Of a stretch of 64,000 nt of DNA, positions 11,084 to 21,234 are shown one piece after another. How positions within the stretch are numbered: position 1 is the stretch's first letter; each line of letters begins with the position of its first letter. Source of the stretch: Parageobacillus caldoxylosilyticus NBRC 107762 (GTDB lineage: Bacteria; Bacillota; Bacilli; Bacillales; Anoxybacillaceae); contig NZ_BAWO01000002.1 in NCBI RefSeq assembly GCF_000632715.1, positions 1-64,000 of the forward strand, given 5' to 3'. Under the pieces are notes generated by a model. It did no database searches. It was not told the origin of the DNA and saw only the letters and a program-made list of their open reading frames with translations. The position numbers and the translations under genes are program-made.

Positions 11084-11947
11084 TTACGCATAAATGAGCT
11101 GGCTTAGCGAGGCATCGGTTTGTTTTTCGGCAAAAAAGGCATGCAAAAGCTCGTTTTCATCCAGCGTCACCCGTTCACGATTCGCTCTCGTGACAATGAC
11201 GGAATGTTTTTGTCCACGGTAAAATTTTTGCAAGACATTGGAAATCCGCTCCTCTTCTGAAGCAGCAATCGTCCGCAATTTTGTATAATCGCTCCGTTTC
11301 CCGTAATAGCGCTCGAGCAAAAAACGCATGACGATATATCGATGATGCTTCCATTCCTGTTGCAACGATATCATTAAAAACGCGGCAACGATCCATAAAT
11401 CAAGCTGTTTCGGCTCGATCAGCAAAATGCCGATGACGAAAAAAACAAGCGCCGCAGCGGAAAACAAGACCGTCTTTTGATGTGCTTCACTAAACGGAAA
11501 ATAATAAGTGAAAAGAAGAAACGCCAGCCTGCCGCCATCCAGCGGCCAAATAGGCAATAAATTAATAAGAAGAATGGCGGTGTTGTAATGGGTAAACATC
11601 TCTAATCCTTCGCTTGTGATAAAGCCGATCTTCCATAAAAAAAACGCAACAGCCATCATCCAAAGATGCTGTACCGGACCGGCGAGCGTTACAATCAGAT
11701 CTTCACGGAACGGTCGGTTCCCGTATTCCTCGACTTCTGCCATACCACCAAACGGCAAAAGCAAAATTTGCCTGATCCTCCAAGAAAAAAAAGCGGCGGC
11801 AACAGCGTGTCCCAGCTCATGGATAAACACGATCATAAATAATAGAAATAATTGCCAGAAGTAGGCGGTGATGACAGCAATGCCACAAAACATCCATAAT
11901 AGCGGATGCACGTGAATTTTTGTCAATAACGCGATATACTTATTCAA
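11084..11947 (-). CDS. spoIVFB: Pro-sigma-K processing membrane metalloprotease SpoIVFB
   Basis: A site-2-type intramembrane protease (287 residues) that cleaves pro-sigma-K in the mother cell. Several membrane segments are visible (about 17-45, 87-110, 120-140, 155-200). The zinc motif HELGH is at residues 43-47, and the second motif NLLPIWPLDGGR carries the aspartate ligand. A C-terminal cytoplasmic region of about 80 residues resembles a CBS-type domain. It overlaps spoIVFA by 8 bases, which suggests translational coupling of the inhibitor and the protease. Confidence 0.96.
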   Translation of the reverse strand: MNKYIALLTKIHVHPLLWMFCGIAVITAYFWQLFLLFMIVFIHELGHAVAAAFFSWRIRQILLLPFGGMAEVEEYGNRPFREDLIVTLAGPVQHLWMMAVAFFLWKIGFITSEGLEMFTHYNTAILLINLLPIWPLDGGRLAFLLFTYYFPFSEAHQKTVLFSAAALVFFVIGILLIEPKQLDLWIVAAFLMISLQQEWKHHRYIVMRFLLERYYGKRSDYTKLRTIAASEEERISNVLQKFYRGQKHSVIVTRANRERVTLDENELLHAFFAEKQTDASLSQLIYA

Positions 11948-12707
11948 AGGAAATCACCTGAATCGGATCAATGAAATGGTCTCCTTGTTTTATCGCAAAA
12001 TAAAACACCCCTTTTGTTTGATCGTCAGCGCTCGCCATTGCTGTCCCAACTTGTTTGCCCGTTTCAACAAAATCATACAATTTGACAGAAATCGCGCCTA
12101 AATTGCCATACCACGATTCACTTCCATCCGCGTGTTGAATGATCACCGTTTTCCCCAGCTTCTCTTTCGTGCCGGCAAATGTCACGATCCCTTCATTCAT
12201 CGCTTCGACTTTCGCATTGCTTGTCGTTTCAATCATCACTCCTTGGCCGTTTTTCTGAAAGCTTTCCAATACGCGGCCTGAAGCAGGAACAGCGTACTGC
12301 TTTCCTGTTGTTTTTGTTTCGCTTTCCGGTTTTTGCGAAATAAAGGCGAGTGGCTCGCCAAACTGTTTTTCATACCATTTGGAAACAGCCGCAAATTGAA
12401 ATTCTTGCTTCATCGTGCTTTTGACAAACTGACGGGCAGGCTCTAACGAATCAGCTGGATTTTTAAATAAAATGGCTGTCACTAAAACAAGGCAAGCAGA
12501 AAGAAGCATTTTAAAAATGAACACCTCTTTGTGAAAAAGAGGATGCGGTTCTTCTAATGAATAGCGGTCGTACGTCACGACTGGCTGGCCGTACCGCTCT
12601 TCGTCGGTCAAGTCCCATACTGCCTGCCGGGGTGCCTCGTAGTGATGCGGCCGTGCTTTTCTCCGCTTTTCAATGCGCTTGCGAATTTCGCGGACACGTC
12701 GATTCAT
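11940..12707 (-). CDS. spoIVFA: Stage IV sporulation protein SpoIVFA, regulator of SpoIVFB
   Basis: A 255-residue single-pass membrane protein that anchors and restrains SpoIVFB until SpoIVB cleaves it. A basic N terminus (MNRRVREIRKRIEKRRKARP) is followed by one membrane segment near residues 75-95 and a C-terminal LytM/M23-like fold (VEAMNEGIVTFAGT, QHADGSESWYGNL) that lacks a clear zinc-ligand set. ATG 12707 is preferred; ATG 12719 is in frame but directly abuts the GGAAGG. Upstream, 12720-12776 may hold the mother-cell promoter, but I see no convincing consensus. Confidence 0.9.
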   Translation of the reverse strand: MNRRVREIRKRIEKRRKARPHHYEAPRQAVWDLTDEERYGQPVVTYDRYSLEEPHPLFHKEVFIFKMLLSACLVLVTAILFKNPADSLEPARQFVKSTMKQEFQFAAVSKWYEKQFGEPLAFISQKPESETKTTGKQYAVPASGRVLESFQKNGQGVMIETTSNAKVEAMNEGIVTFAGTKEKLGKTVIIQHADGSESWYGNLGAISVKLYDFVETGKQVGTAMASADDQTKGVFYFAIKQGDHFIDPIQVISFE

Positions 12708-12776
12708 TATTCTCACCATCCTTCCAATATTGTTTGTACTAGTTTATTAGACAACCTTGTTAGATATGATTTCGAT

Positions 12777-12809
12777 AAAAAAATCCCTGCTTATTCATTT
12801 GCAGGGATT
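12777..12809 (-). terminator. Terminator after minD
   Basis: AATCCCTGC (12782-12790) pairs with GCAGGGATT (12801-12809), followed on the minus strand by a T run from the A tract at 12777-12783. It ends the mreBCD-minCD transcript. Confidence 0.87.
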
Positions 12810-12820
12810 CATTGCAACGA

Positions 12821-13630
12821 TTAATGCACGCCAAATAGTTTTTTAATTTTCGAGAACAATCCTTTTCGGTCCTCTTCTAACGGCAGCAGTGGAACGGATT
12901 CGCCGAGAATTCTTCTGGCGATGTTTCGGTAGGCAATCGATGCTTTGCTGTTTGGATCTAAAACGATCGGTTCCCCTTTATTAGAAGCTTTGATGACGTT
13001 TTCATCATCGGCAATAATTCCTAATAAATCAATCGACAAGTGCATAACAATTTCGTCCACATCGAGCATATCGCCGTTTTTGACCATATGGCCGCGAATG
13101 CGGTTAATGATGAGGCGAGGCGGCTTCATATGTTCTTCGTTTTCTAGCAGGCCGATGATTCGGTCGGCATCGCGCACTGCAGATACCTCCGGAGTCGTTA
13201 CGACAATCGCTTCATCCGCTCCTGCCACTGCGTTGCGGTAGCCTTGTTCAATACCTGCCGGGCAGTCAATTAGCACATAATCGTAATCTTGTTTTAATTC
13301 GTCTACCAACTGTTTCATCTGCTCTGGGGTAACGGCGGACTTGTCGCTCGTCTGCGCAGCCGGCAATAAATAAAGATGATTGTCAAACCGCTTATCTTTT
13401 ACTAGCGCTTTTTGCACGGTGCAACGCCCTTCGACAACGTCTACCAAGTCATAAATAATGCGGTTCTCGAGCCCCATGACGACGTCAAGATTGCGCAGCC
13501 CGATATCCGTATCAACAAGGCAAACCCGCTTCCCAAGTATAGCAAGCGCCGTGCCAACGTTGGCAGTTGTCGTCGTTTTTCCGACGCCGCCTTTTCCGGA
13601 TGTAATGACGATAGCTTCTCCCACTGTCAC
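12821..13630 (-). CDS. minD: Septum-site determining ATPase MinD
   Basis: A 269-residue ParA-type ATPase that recruits MinC to the membrane to block division at the poles. It starts [20 protein letters not shown], with the deviant Walker [10 protein letters not shown] and signature lysine, the [10 protein letters not shown] switch and DCPAGIEQG. The C-terminal amphipathic membrane helix is visible as [12 protein letters not shown]. The start codon overlaps the minC stop by 4 bases. Confidence 0.97.
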   Translation of the reverse strand: MTVGEAIVITSGKGGVGKTTTTANVGTALAILGKRVCLVDTDIGLRNLDVVMGLENRIIYDLVDVVEGRCTVQKALVKDKRFDNHLYLLPAAQTSDKSAVTPEQMKQLVDELKQDYDYVLIDCPAGIEQGYRNAVAGADEAIVVTTPEVSAVRDADRIIGLLENEEHMKPPRLIINRIRGHMVKNGDMLDVDEIVMHLSIDLLGIIADDENVIKASNKGEPIVLDPNSKASIAYRNIARRILGESVPLLPLEEDRKGLFSKIKKLFGVH

Positions 13631-14307
13631 ATTCTCCTTTCTAACCGCGTCAAATTCGGCCGCAAATGCATAAGCAGCTGCAAGCGATCAACAACAATTT
13701 GGTTATGTTCATCGATATAGGCGCACTCCATTTCGTTCCCTTCATCCGTTTTATAATCGGGAGCCCGATTCATTACATCACTAATTCGCAGCTGTGTTGG
13801 CTTCATCACTGATGCAGCAATAACCGCTTCTTTATTCCCATAATACCCAGCATGGGCGATGCCGCGCAATGCTCCAAGTATAAAAATATTTCCGCCGGCA
13901 ATCACCGTTCCCCCCGGATTGACATCGCCGATCAATAAAAGGTCTCCCTGCACATGCAGCACTTGACCGGAACGAACAATTTTAGAAACAGATACAATCT
14001 CTGTTTTTCGCTTCCACTCGAGCGCCTCTTCCTTTGTCAAGACATTGCTTTCGATAGAGGAGACGACAAAATTTTTTGTACGGCGGATTAACGTGCGCAA
14101 TTCTTCCTCCTGCTCCGGTGTCAAATAACGGTTTCCGACTTTGAGATGAACGGAAACGAGCGGACTGTCCGGTTCTATTTTTTCGCTAACCGTTAACTTT
14201 TCTTCCAGCTCTCTCAACAAATCGTCATAGGAGCAATTGTCATCGAGATGCAACGTTAGCCCATCTTTCGTTCCTTTAATCGTTACGTATTGTTTTTTTT
14301 TCGTCAC
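13627..14307 (-). CDS. minC: Septum-site determining protein MinC
   Basis: An FtsZ assembly inhibitor of 226 residues. The N-terminal domain begins [20 protein letters not shown], and the C-terminal beta-helix domain carries the glycine-rich repeat [20 protein letters not shown]. The GTG at 14305-14307 fits the GAGGTGA 7 bases upstream and the family N terminus; an ATG at 14346 in frame would add 13 atypical residues. Part of mreB-mreC-mreD-minC-minD. Confidence 0.93.
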   Translation of the reverse strand: MTKKKQYVTIKGTKDGLTLHLDDNCSYDDLLRELEEKLTVSEKIEPDSPLVSVHLKVGNRYLTPEQEEELRTLIRRTKNFVVSSIESNVLTKEEALEWKRKTEIVSVSKIVRSGQVLHVQGDLLLIGDVNPGGTVIAGGNIFILGALRGIAHAGYYGNKEAVIAASVMKPTQLRISDVMNRAPDYKTDEGNEMECAYIDEHNQIVVDRLQLLMHLRPNLTRLERRM

Positions 14308-14354
14308 AACGTTCACCTCAACGAATAATTCTACAAAAATACTCATTTTCCTTT

Positions 14355-14873
14355 TTAATGTTCCTGTTCGAGGCGTTTGATTTTTACGAGCCGCTGCTTT
14401 AACGGGTAAGAAAAGACAAGCAAAAATGCGCTGTTAAGCAGCAGCGTCGGCCATAACCGGTGTGAACAAAACGTTTGCCAAGGCATATCGGTCCGCCCGA
14501 TGAGCAGTTGGATGCCGTACACATAAAATTCCAGAACGGTGATAAAAAAGAGCGCAAGCAAGCAGGCGATGAACCAATGTTGGTAAAGTACCTTCATCGC
14601 CTTGGCAGCGAGATAAGCGATTAATGTAAACGCAAACGCATAAACGCCAAGCAATTCGGTATAGACGCAATCATACAAAAGACCAAAAATAAACCCGTAA
14701 ATCATTGCGCGCATTTTTCCAATATAGACCGCCGTAAACACAAGAAAAACAAGAAAAAAGCGCGGCACAAAAAAATAATCGATATATAAATCATTCTTTG
14801 GCCATAAATCGACAAAAATGCTTTCGACAACAAAACATAAAATCGCAAGGAAAGGAAGCATCCATTTTTTCAC
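14355..14873 (-). CDS. mreD: Rod-shape determining membrane protein MreD
   Basis: A 172-residue integral membrane protein with about five hydrophobic segments (residues 6-22, 35-55, 60-82, 97-120, 140-160) and few charged loops. Sequence conservation in this family is low, and the call relies on size, topology and the place between mreC (4-base overlap) and minC. It works with MreB and MreC in positioning lateral wall synthesis. Confidence 0.93.
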   Translation of the reverse strand: MKKWMLPFLAILCFVVESIFVDLWPKNDLYIDYFFVPRFFLVFLVFTAVYIGKMRAMIYGFIFGLLYDCVYTELLGVYAFAFTLIAYLAAKAMKVLYQHWFIACLLALFFITVLEFYVYGIQLLIGRTDMPWQTFCSHRLWPTLLLNSAFLLVFSYPLKQRLVKIKRLEQEH

Positions 14874-15733
14874 TCTGCTTCCTCCTTTTCTTGCAGCGTT
14901 TCATCAATTTTTCTTTTGACAATAATGACGTCATCAATGTCATATAAATTGGCAAACGGCTTTACGTAAACGACTTTCGTAAGGCCATATTGATCCGGCT
15001 CTACTTTCGTCACTTCCCCGATAGGGAGTCCTTTTGGGAAAATGCCGCCTAGACCGGATGTTAGCACTTTTTGCTTTTTCTTCACTTTTGCATCAAATGG
15101 AATTTCTTTTAGCAATAACTCTCTCCGCTTTTCATCGTATCCTTCGATGAGGCCGAAGACGTTTTCTTTCCCCTGTACGTACGCAGAAATGCGGCTATTT
15201 TGATCGAGCGCGCTCAATAATTGAACAGTGGAAGTAAATTGAGAAGCATGCTGCACTTTTCCGACTAATCCTTCCGGAGTAATGACAGCCATATCCTTTT
15301 TGACACCGTGCTGCTCTCCTTTGTTCACGATGATCGTTTCCCGCCAACGTTCCGGATTTCTGCCGATCACAGTGGCTTGAATTGGGATAAAATCGCGCAG
15401 GCTCTCTGTTTTATGCAACAAGGCGCGCAGGTTTTCATTTTCTTTTTTTAATGTTTGCACTTGCGCTTCTAGCGTGACATATTCCTCGAGTCTTTCTTTC
15501 AGCAGCTTGTTTTCTTTATATGTATTTTTAATGTCGTTGATATTCTCAAAGAAGCCCGCAACGAGCTGTGCGGGCTTATGGAAAATCAATTGTACAAAAC
15601 CGGTTGTATCTTTCAAAAACTGCTCCGGCCATGTAAGTTGGCGATCTTTTAAAGAAAAACCAATCAATGCCACGAGGACAATCATGCTAACAAGCAATAA
15701 AATGAGCCGTTTATTTAAAAAGAACTGTGGCAT
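14870..15733 (-). CDS. mreC: Rod-shape determining protein MreC
   Basis: A 287-residue bitopic protein. An N-terminal membrane anchor (about 9-28) is followed by a coiled coil (about 65-105, LLKERLEEYVTLEAQVQTLK) and the extracellular beta-barrel domain (VIGRNPERWRETIIVNKG, SALDQNSRISAYVQG). It scaffolds the elongasome outside the membrane. It begins 21 bases after mreB and overlaps mreD. Confidence 0.96.
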   Translation of the reverse strand: MPQFFLNKRLILLLVSMIVLVALIGFSLKDRQLTWPEQFLKDTTGFVQLIFHKPAQLVAGFFENINDIKNTYKENKLLKERLEEYVTLEAQVQTLKKENENLRALLHKTESLRDFIPIQATVIGRNPERWRETIIVNKGEQHGVKKDMAVITPEGLVGKVQHASQFTSTVQLLSALDQNSRISAYVQGKENVFGLIEGYDEKRRELLLKEIPFDAKVKKKQKVLTSGLGGIFPKGLPIGEVTKVEPDQYGLTKVVYVKPFANLYDIDDVIIVKRKIDETLQEKEEAE

Positions 15734-15754
15734 GATGTTGACACCCTCTTACTG

Positions 15755-16777
15755 TCAGCGATGGTCTCTCGCTTTATTTTTGAATAAATCGATATGATCA
15801 AGCGCCTTTCCTGTTCCGATTGCGACACAATCGAGCGGATTTTCGGCGACAATGACCGGCATATCGGTTTCTTTGCTGATCACTTTGTCGAGATTGCGCA
15901 GCAATGCGCCGCCGCCCGTTAGGACAATGCCGCGGTCCATAATATCCGCCGCCAACTCCGGCGGTGTTTTTTCCAACGTATTTTTGACGGAATCAACAAT
16001 CGCATAAACGGTATCGCGCAGCGCTTCGGCAACTTCTTCGGCGCTGATTTCAATCGTTTTCGGAAGCCCTGTCAATAAGTCACGGCCGCGGATTTCCATT
16101 TTGCCGATTCCTTCCGGATGTCCTGCCGAGCCTATTTCAACTTTAATCGCCTCCGCCGTCCGCTCGCCAATCATTAAATTGTATGTTTTGCGAATGTATT
16201 GAATAATAGCTTCATCCATTTCATCGCCGGCGATGCGGATCGATTGGCTCGTGACGATGCCGCCAAGCGAAATGACGGCTACTTCCGTCGTACCACCGCC
16301 GATGTCAACAACCATGCTGCCAGTCGGCTCCCATACAGGAAGATTCGCGCCGATCGCTGCAGCAAACGGCTCTTCGATGGTATAGGCATCACGCGCTCCT
16401 GCCTGACGCGTCGCGTCGATGACGGCGCGCTCCTCCACCGCGGTGATCCCGTATGGCACACATACCATTACGTACGGTTTTCCAGCAAAAAATCCTTTAT
16501 TTTTCGTCGCCTGTTTAATGTAATATTTCATCATGGTAGCTGTCGTTTCATAGTCGGCGATCACTCCATCTTTCATCGGTCGCAGTGCAACGACATTGCC
16601 AGGCGTACGGCCAATCATGTTTTTCGCTTCATTGCCGACCGCGACAATCTGCTTCGTATCCTTTTGTATGGCGACAACCGATGGTTCTCTTACCACAATC
16701 CCTTTTCCTTTTACGTATACAAGCGTATTTGCTGTTCCTAAATCAATGCCGAGATCCTTTGTCCCAAATCCAAACAT
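15755..16777 (-). CDS. mreB: Actin-like cell shape protein MreB
   Basis: A 340-residue actin homologue that forms membrane-associated filaments directing wall synthesis. It starts [20 protein letters not shown] (phosphate 1 loop), with [15 protein letters not shown] (phosphate 2) and [13 protein letters not shown] (adenosine loop). ATG 16775-16777 has GGGAGATATC upstream; an in-frame ATG at 16822 would add 15 non-family residues. The 16778-16941 region must hold the operon promoter, but no clear consensus was picked out. Confidence 0.97.
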   Translation of the reverse strand: MFGFGTKDLGIDLGTANTLVYVKGKGIVVREPSVVAIQKDTKQIVAVGNEAKNMIGRTPGNVVALRPMKDGVIADYETTATMMKYYIKQATKNKGFFAGKPYVMVCVPYGITAVEERAVIDATRQAGARDAYTIEEPFAAAIGANLPVWEPTGSMVVDIGGGTTEVAVISLGGIVTSQSIRIAGDEMDEAIIQYIRKTYNLMIGERTAEAIKVEIGSAGHPEGIGKMEIRGRDLLTGLPKTIEISAEEVAEALRDTVYAIVDSVKNTLEKTPPELAADIMDRGIVLTGGGALLRNLDKVISKETDMPVIVAENPLDCVAIGTGKALDHIDLFKNKARDHR

Positions 16778-16941
16778 ATTTGATATCTCCCTTTCTGAAA
16801 CGAAATGCTTTTTATAAATCATTCACTAAATTTGTCGATTTTGCTCATCAGTGTGTTTCCCTGTTCCGTACAACACCGCCCACAGCTTTCATAAAAACTC
16901 ATAATTGATATTATAACTGATTCGACAAAAAATGAGAACCG

Positions 16942-17622
16942 CTATACATACCCTTTTTCTTTCAAACTGACGAATTTTTGATCGCCAATAATTAGATGAT
17001 CTAGGAGTTCAATACCAATGATCCGGCCGCATTCGGCAAGCCGCTTCGTTACATCAATATCTTCTCGACTTGGGGTTGGGTCGCCGGAGGGATGGTTATG
17101 CACGCAAATAATGGAGGCAGCCGAGCGCTTGATTGCTTCTTTAAACACTTCGCGCGGATGAACAATAGAGGCGTTTAAACTGCCGATAAATACCGTTTTG
17201 CGGTGAATCACTTGATTTTTTGTGTTTAAATAAATGGCGACAAAATGTTCCTGCGACAAAAAACGCATGTCTTCCATCACATATTTTGCCCCATCTTCGG
17301 GAGAACGGATCACATAGCGGTCATGGTATCCAAGACGGTGAATGCGCCGTCCAAGCTCTATCGCCGCCAAAATTTGGATCGCTTTGGTCGTCCCGATTCC
17401 TTTAATGCTTGTTATTTCTTCGACCGTCGCATCTTTCAACAGCCGAAGTCCCTCAAAGCGCTGAAGCAGGCGGTGGGCAAGCTGCAATACGGATTCTTCT
17501 TTCGTTCCCGTCCTCAGCAAAATCGCAAGCAGCTCATGGTCCGCCAAACTTTCCGGTCCAGAGGAAAGAAGACGTTCACGCGGACGAACATCCTTTGGCA
17601 CATCGCGAATCATCCATGTCAT
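16942..17622 (-). CDS. radC: RadC family JAB-domain protein
   Basis: A 226-residue protein with an N-terminal helix-hairpin-helix region (SIKGIGTTKAIQILAAIELG) and a C-terminal Mov34/JAB metalloprotein domain with HNHPSGDPTPSREDID, the zinc motif. Historically linked to DNA repair, but its biochemical role is not settled; a metal-dependent hydrolase is inferred. It stands between maf and mreB as in B. subtilis (ysxA). Confidence 0.94.
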   Translation of the reverse strand: MTWMIRDVPKDVRPRERLLSSGPESLADHELLAILLRTGTKEESVLQLAHRLLQRFEGLRLLKDATVEEITSIKGIGTTKAIQILAAIELGRRIHRLGYHDRYVIRSPEDGAKYVMEDMRFLSQEHFVAIYLNTKNQVIHRKTVFIGSLNASIVHPREVFKEAIKRSAASIICVHNHPSGDPTPSREDIDVTKRLAECGRIIGIELLDHLIIGDQKFVSLKEKGYV

Positions 17623-17668
17623 TTGAATTGCCTGTCCCCCCCTTTTATCTTTTCCGGATCAAAGCCAA

Positions 17669-18235
17669 TTACCAGCCAAGCTGCTTTAGTTCACGCACGG
17701 TTCGCGACAGCGGCAGCCCGACAACGGTAAAATAATCGCCTTCAATTCGTTTCACAAACAATGCAGCCCGTCCTTGAATGCCGTATGCTCCTGCTTTATC
17801 CATCGGTTCCCCCGACTCAACGTAAGCAGCAATTTCTTCCTCGGTTAAATCCCAAAAAAACACTTTTGTTTTTTCCACAAACAATGCTTGTCCGCTCGGA
17901 GAAAGAATCGCTACACCTGTCAATACTTCATGCTCCTGCCCCGACAACATACGCAGCATTTGCGCTGCTTCTTCCTTCGTTTTCGGCTTTCCTAGTATGT
18001 TGTTTTGATAGACGACAATCGTATCTGCCCCGATGACGTACGCATCAGGATGTTGGGCAGCAATCGCTTTCGCCTTTCGGTAGGCAAGCGACTGCACCGT
18101 TTGCTCTGGTGCTTCCCCTTCATGAACGTGTTCTTCAATGCGGCTGGCGAGGATTTGAAATGGGAGGTTCGCTAATTCAAGAAGCTGTTTCCGGCGCGGG
18201 GAACTGGACGCTAAAATTAACTGTTTCACGATCAT
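17669..18235 (-). CDS. maf: Maf-type nucleotide pyrophosphatase
   Basis: A 188-residue house-cleaning NTP pyrophosphatase linked to septum inhibition and competence in Bacillus. It starts [20 protein letters not shown] with the SSSPRR motif, and also has [18 protein letters not shown] and the [10 protein letters not shown] motif. The ATG at 18233-18235 has AAAGGGTG in front and gives the family length; the in-frame ATG at 18301 adds 22 unrelated residues. Confidence 0.94.
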   Translation of the reverse strand: MIVKQLILASSSPRRKQLLELANLPFQILASRIEEHVHEGEAPEQTVQSLAYRKAKAIAAQHPDAYVIGADTIVVYQNNILGKPKTKEEAAQMLRMLSGQEHEVLTGVAILSPSGQALFVEKTKVFFWDLTEEEIAAYVESGEPMDKAGAYGIQGRAALFVKRIEGDYFTVVGLPLSRTVRELKQLGW

Positions 18236-18326
18236 CACCCTTTGCACTCGCTTCAGATTGGAAGATACAACTGTATCGTACCAAATTTTGCGGGCGGACA
18301 CAATTTTTCAAAGTCGAAATAACACG

Positions 18327-18349
18327 AAAAAAAGAAGCTGTCTAGCTTC
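18327..18349 (-). terminator. Short terminator overlapping the end of spoIIB
   Basis: GAAGCT (18334-18339) and AGCTTC (18344-18349) form a 6-bp stem with a 4-base loop, followed on the minus strand by TTTTTTT. The spoIIB stop (18342-18344) lies inside the loop and stem, so the terminator is partly coding. Confidence 0.72.
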
Positions 18350-19298
18350 TCAATGGAAAAATGGACATGTATGATTGCAGTGCTTCTAGCAGCTCTTGCT
18401 GTGTTTTCCGCAGCAGCTCTTCCTGCTGATTCGTTTTGTATGCAACTAAGGCAAGATAGGCATTTTTTATCGCGGAAACATATTGTTTTACATGCTTATC
18501 ATTCGGAATCGATTTAGCGGCAAACTGCTTATAATGGTTTTCTAATTCCTCCCACGCATCGCCTTTTACGTCGCCTTTCCCCAACAAAACGGCAGAAACA
18601 GCCGCCATATACATATATAACGTTTCCCCTTCCTGAATGACGGAAGTGCGTTTGCTGTTATCGGCATCGTTAAACGACAATGATTTAATATATGTGCTTT
18701 GCACCCCGTCTTCATACAGCTGACTGACTTTCCGCAACGTCTCCTTGTCCTGCCCGACGCCGATCAACAAGGCGACCGGCTGCTCCCCCACCGTCACAAC
18801 AGGAATGGAAGAAGACTTCAGCCGCTTGGCATAGCCAGCTGCCGCTTTGGCATTTGAAAATACTCCTGCTTGAATGACGCTGATGGTAAATGGAGTAGAA
18901 ACGTCCCTATTTTCATTAACTGGTTTGATGTCCGACTGCGTCGAAGTTTCTGTTTCTATAGGAGCAGATAGCGCTGCTTCCTCCGCAGGCAGCGAATGAC
19001 TTTTTTGCTTTGGAATCATATTTAATACAATGAAACCAAAGCTTGTCCCAACAATAACCGCGATGACAGTGGAGACGAGCGCTGATTTTGCGCGGGCATT
19101 CCATCTAAGGCTCTTGTTTTGCTTCTTTTTTATCGATGGGAAGGAGGCGGTTTGCTTCGAAGCTTCTATGCTGCTCACGTTTTCTTCCATCACGACTTTC
19201 AGTGGTTCTGCTTTATCGTTTTGCTGCGGGTGATCCACCGCAAATGGGCGCTCTTTTCCGTTAATTCTCACCGTAATTTCCTGTCGCTGCTTGTCCAT
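18342..19298 (-). CDS. spoIIB: Stage II sporulation protein SpoIIB (SPOR domain)
   Basis: A 318-residue bitopic membrane protein that helps localise the septal wall hydrolysis machinery during engulfment. The N-terminal cytoplasmic part (MDKQRQEITVRINGKERPF) is followed by a membrane segment near residues 96-118 and an extracytoplasmic SPOR-like domain (FTISVIQAGVFSNAKAAAGY, about residues 168-230). ATG 19296-19298 has AAGGATGG upstream; the frame is open to 19394 but the additional codons look non-coding. It sits between maf and the pilus operon. Confidence 0.9.
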   Translation of the reverse strand: MDKQRQEITVRINGKERPFAVDHPQQNDKAEPLKVVMEENVSSIEASKQTASFPSIKKKQNKSLRWNARAKSALVSTVIAVIVGTSFGFIVLNMIPKQKSHSLPAEEAALSAPIETETSTQSDIKPVNENRDVSTPFTISVIQAGVFSNAKAAAGYAKRLKSSSIPVVTVGEQPVALLIGVGQDKETLRKVSQLYEDGVQSTYIKSLSFNDADNSKRTSVIQEGETLYMYMAAVSAVLLGKGDVKGDAWEELENHYKQFAAKSIPNDKHVKQYVSAIKNAYLALVAYKTNQQEELLRKTQQELLEALQSYMSIFPLRS

Positions 19299-19353
19299 TG
19301 TGCCACCATCCTTCTCATTTCCCTCTTTTCCGCCTATCTTATCATAAACAAAG

Positions 19354-19385
19354 AAAAAAAGAACAAGACATTTGTCGTCTTGTTC
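19354..19385 (-). terminator. Terminator ending the pilus operon
   Basis: GAACAAGAC (19361-19369) pairs with GTCTTGTTC (19377-19385), and the minus strand continues with seven T. It separates the last pilus gene from spoIIB. Confidence 0.87.
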
Positions 19386-19411
19386 GCAAATCATTTCGCC
19401 AAATTTTGTGC

Positions 19412-19873
19412 TTATTGGTCATGAATTTGTTCCACAGACAATGCTTCGACAGGAACTTCTGGAGATGTGTCGGAATAAGTGCAAAGTTGCTTCGTTTCTC
19501 CTTTTAAGCAAATAGAATAGTTTAGCGATCCGTCTTCACCTTTGGTGATGAGCACATAAGACGGGTTCGTTTCCCATGGCAGCACATTGCCGGTAAACGG
19601 ATCTTGGAGCGGATGAAGCAGTCCTTCTTCGACAAGCTGGCGGTATGTCAACAACGCCGAAGAGCGCGCTGGCAAAAACTCCACTTTTTCCGCCCCGACA
19701 TAAAGCCGCGCTGCCTCATAAAGCGCATAGGCATCCGATACAAACGCCCTCTCTTTTGATTTTTCGATCAGCTGCAGCACCGCAATCACCACGATGGGTG
19801 ATACAACTCCGAAAATAACAATGACAGCCAGCAGTTCGATCAGCGTCATTCCACTATTGCCCCTCAGCAGCAT
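19412..19873 (-). CDS. Prepilin-like protein, last gene of the pilus operon
   Basis: A 153-residue protein with a class III leader: a short basic start, then the cleavage site G-MTLIELLAVIVIFGVVSP with glutamate at position 5 of the mature form, followed by a hydrophobic helix to about residue 35. The remainder looks like a small pilin globular domain and has two cysteines near the end (SICLKGETKQLC) that could form a disulfide. Its position after pilO suggests a minor pilin. Intact, with its start 19 bases after the pilO stop. Confidence 0.85.
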   Translation of the reverse strand: MLLRGNSGMTLIELLAVIVIFGVVSPIVVIAVLQLIEKSKERAFVSDAYALYEAARLYVGAEKVEFLPARSSALLTYRQLVEEGLLHPLQDPFTGNVLPWETNPSYVLITKGEDGSLNYSICLKGETKQLCTYSDTSPEVPVEALSVEQIHDQ

Positions 19874-19892
19874 ATGATCACTCCGCCATCCG

Positions 19893-20647
19893 TTACTGCT
19901 GCGCTGGCAGTTGCTCCCCGGGAATCACTTCGGTCAGCGGGTTGTCCTTTTCACTCGGCGGGGGAACATCCAGCTGTGGCAGCATCTTTTGTAAATGTGC
20001 TAGTTTTGGATAATAAAAAGCGCTAACGGTCAGTGAATAAGTCAGCGGGTTTACTTCTGTATCGACCGATGTCAGCTCCGGATTACCGGCAAATGAAAGC
20101 GATTCGACGGAAACAATTCGGTCCAAATTTTCAAGCGTCTGTAAAAAACGTTCCAGCTGATAATAGGACGGCGATTGCACCGTTAGCTGCATGGTCACTT
20201 TTTTCAGCCCGTCCGGCAAGGCGGCCGAGAAAGATTGCTTTTTCGCTGACGCTATATTGGTTTCTGTTTTTCCCACTGTTGCGTTTGTTTCTTCTCCCCC
20301 TGCCGCAGCATTTTCACCTTCAGAAACGCTGATGCTGGTAATCATGCTGTCAGATACGACCTCTGCTTTTTCCAAATCAAGAAGAAGCTGCTCGGTCAGC
20401 GGTTTCACCGGAATTTTCTTTTGCAGCGCTACAATGCTTTCCGGCATGCCGTCCCGTTGTCTGGCAGCTTCTGCTTTAATGGCCGCCAATATTTTTTCTC
20501 GCTAATAACCGTGCTGGTTAACTGTTCGATTTGTTGAAGCCGCGGATAAAGCCAATAAAAATACAATCCTGCAAATATGGCGCCAAATACGACGAACAAC
20601 AGCAGCAAAATAACAACTTGTCGTTTTGCGAAACGTACGGTCATCAT
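19893..20647 (-). pseudogene. pilO: PilO-like pilus alignment protein, frameshifted
   Basis: The 5' frame (from ATG 20647) gives a basic start and one membrane helix (VVILLLLFVVFGAIFAGLYF) and then leaves the coding frame. The second frame, from about 20490, continues AAIKAEAARQRDGMPESIVA through a periplasmic-type PilO domain to 19893. The break is at a T run (20492-20497, six T); seven would restore one protein of about 250 residues reading SEKKILAAIKAEA. PilO pairs with PilN in the inner alignment complex. The break could be true decay or a homopolymer sequencing error. ATGA overlap with pilN. Confidence 0.85.
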
Positions 20648-21234
20648 TGTTTCTCCTTTTCCTCTAGCGCTTGTTTGCGAATATGAATTTCATATTGCGC
20701 AAGATAGCGGGGCACCACTTGCTTTTCCATTCCCTCTTCCGCGCTTGTGTCTGTTATATTCACTGTTGAAACGCTTTTCAGCTGTACAGCTTCGACAAAT
20801 TTTGCGTCTGACAGCCGCTTTAAGTAATAGGCCGCTTGTTCGCTTGTATCAAACTGTATGGAAACGGTGACCGTCTCATTTCCCGTATAGGAAAAATTCA
20901 TCATAAATCCGCGCTCCGGCAGCAGCTTCGTCATATTGCGCAACAGCGGCACCATTTTCAGCGGGTAATTTTTCGACCATTGCACCGCTTCATGAAGCTC
21001 CTTCATTTCTTGGACCGATTGGGCACCTTTTTGCTTTTGCTGCTCGATCGCCTGCATGGCTCTAATCTGTTTGAGTTCGCCCGTGAGCGCGTTAATTTGT
21101 TCATCCGCCCGCGCACTCAAAACGTAAAAAACAACGGCAGCCGCGATGAGAAGCGCGGCAAAGACGGCAACGCTCACCAAAACGGATGCGTTTTTCGGCT
21201 CTTTTTTCGGCAATAAGTTAATCTCAACGATCAT
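20644..21234 (-). CDS. pilN: PilN-like pilus assembly protein
   Basis: A 196-residue bitopic protein. The N-terminal EINLLPKKEPK is the short cytoplasmic PilN peptide that docks into PilM; a membrane helix follows (about 19-40), then a coiled coil (45-75) and a small ferredoxin-like domain. It overlaps pilM by 11 bases and pilO by 4, so the three are translationally coupled. Reading frame intact. Confidence 0.9.
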   Translation of the reverse strand: MIVEINLLPKKEPKNASVLVSVAVFAALLIAAAVVFYVLSARADEQINALTGELKQIRAMQAIEQQKQKGAQSVQEMKELHEAVQWSKNYPLKMVPLLRNMTKLLPERGFMMNFSYTGNETVTVSIQFDTSEQAAYYLKRLSDAKFVEAVQLKSVSTVNITDTSAEEGMEKQVVPRYLAQYEIHIRKQALEEKEKQ

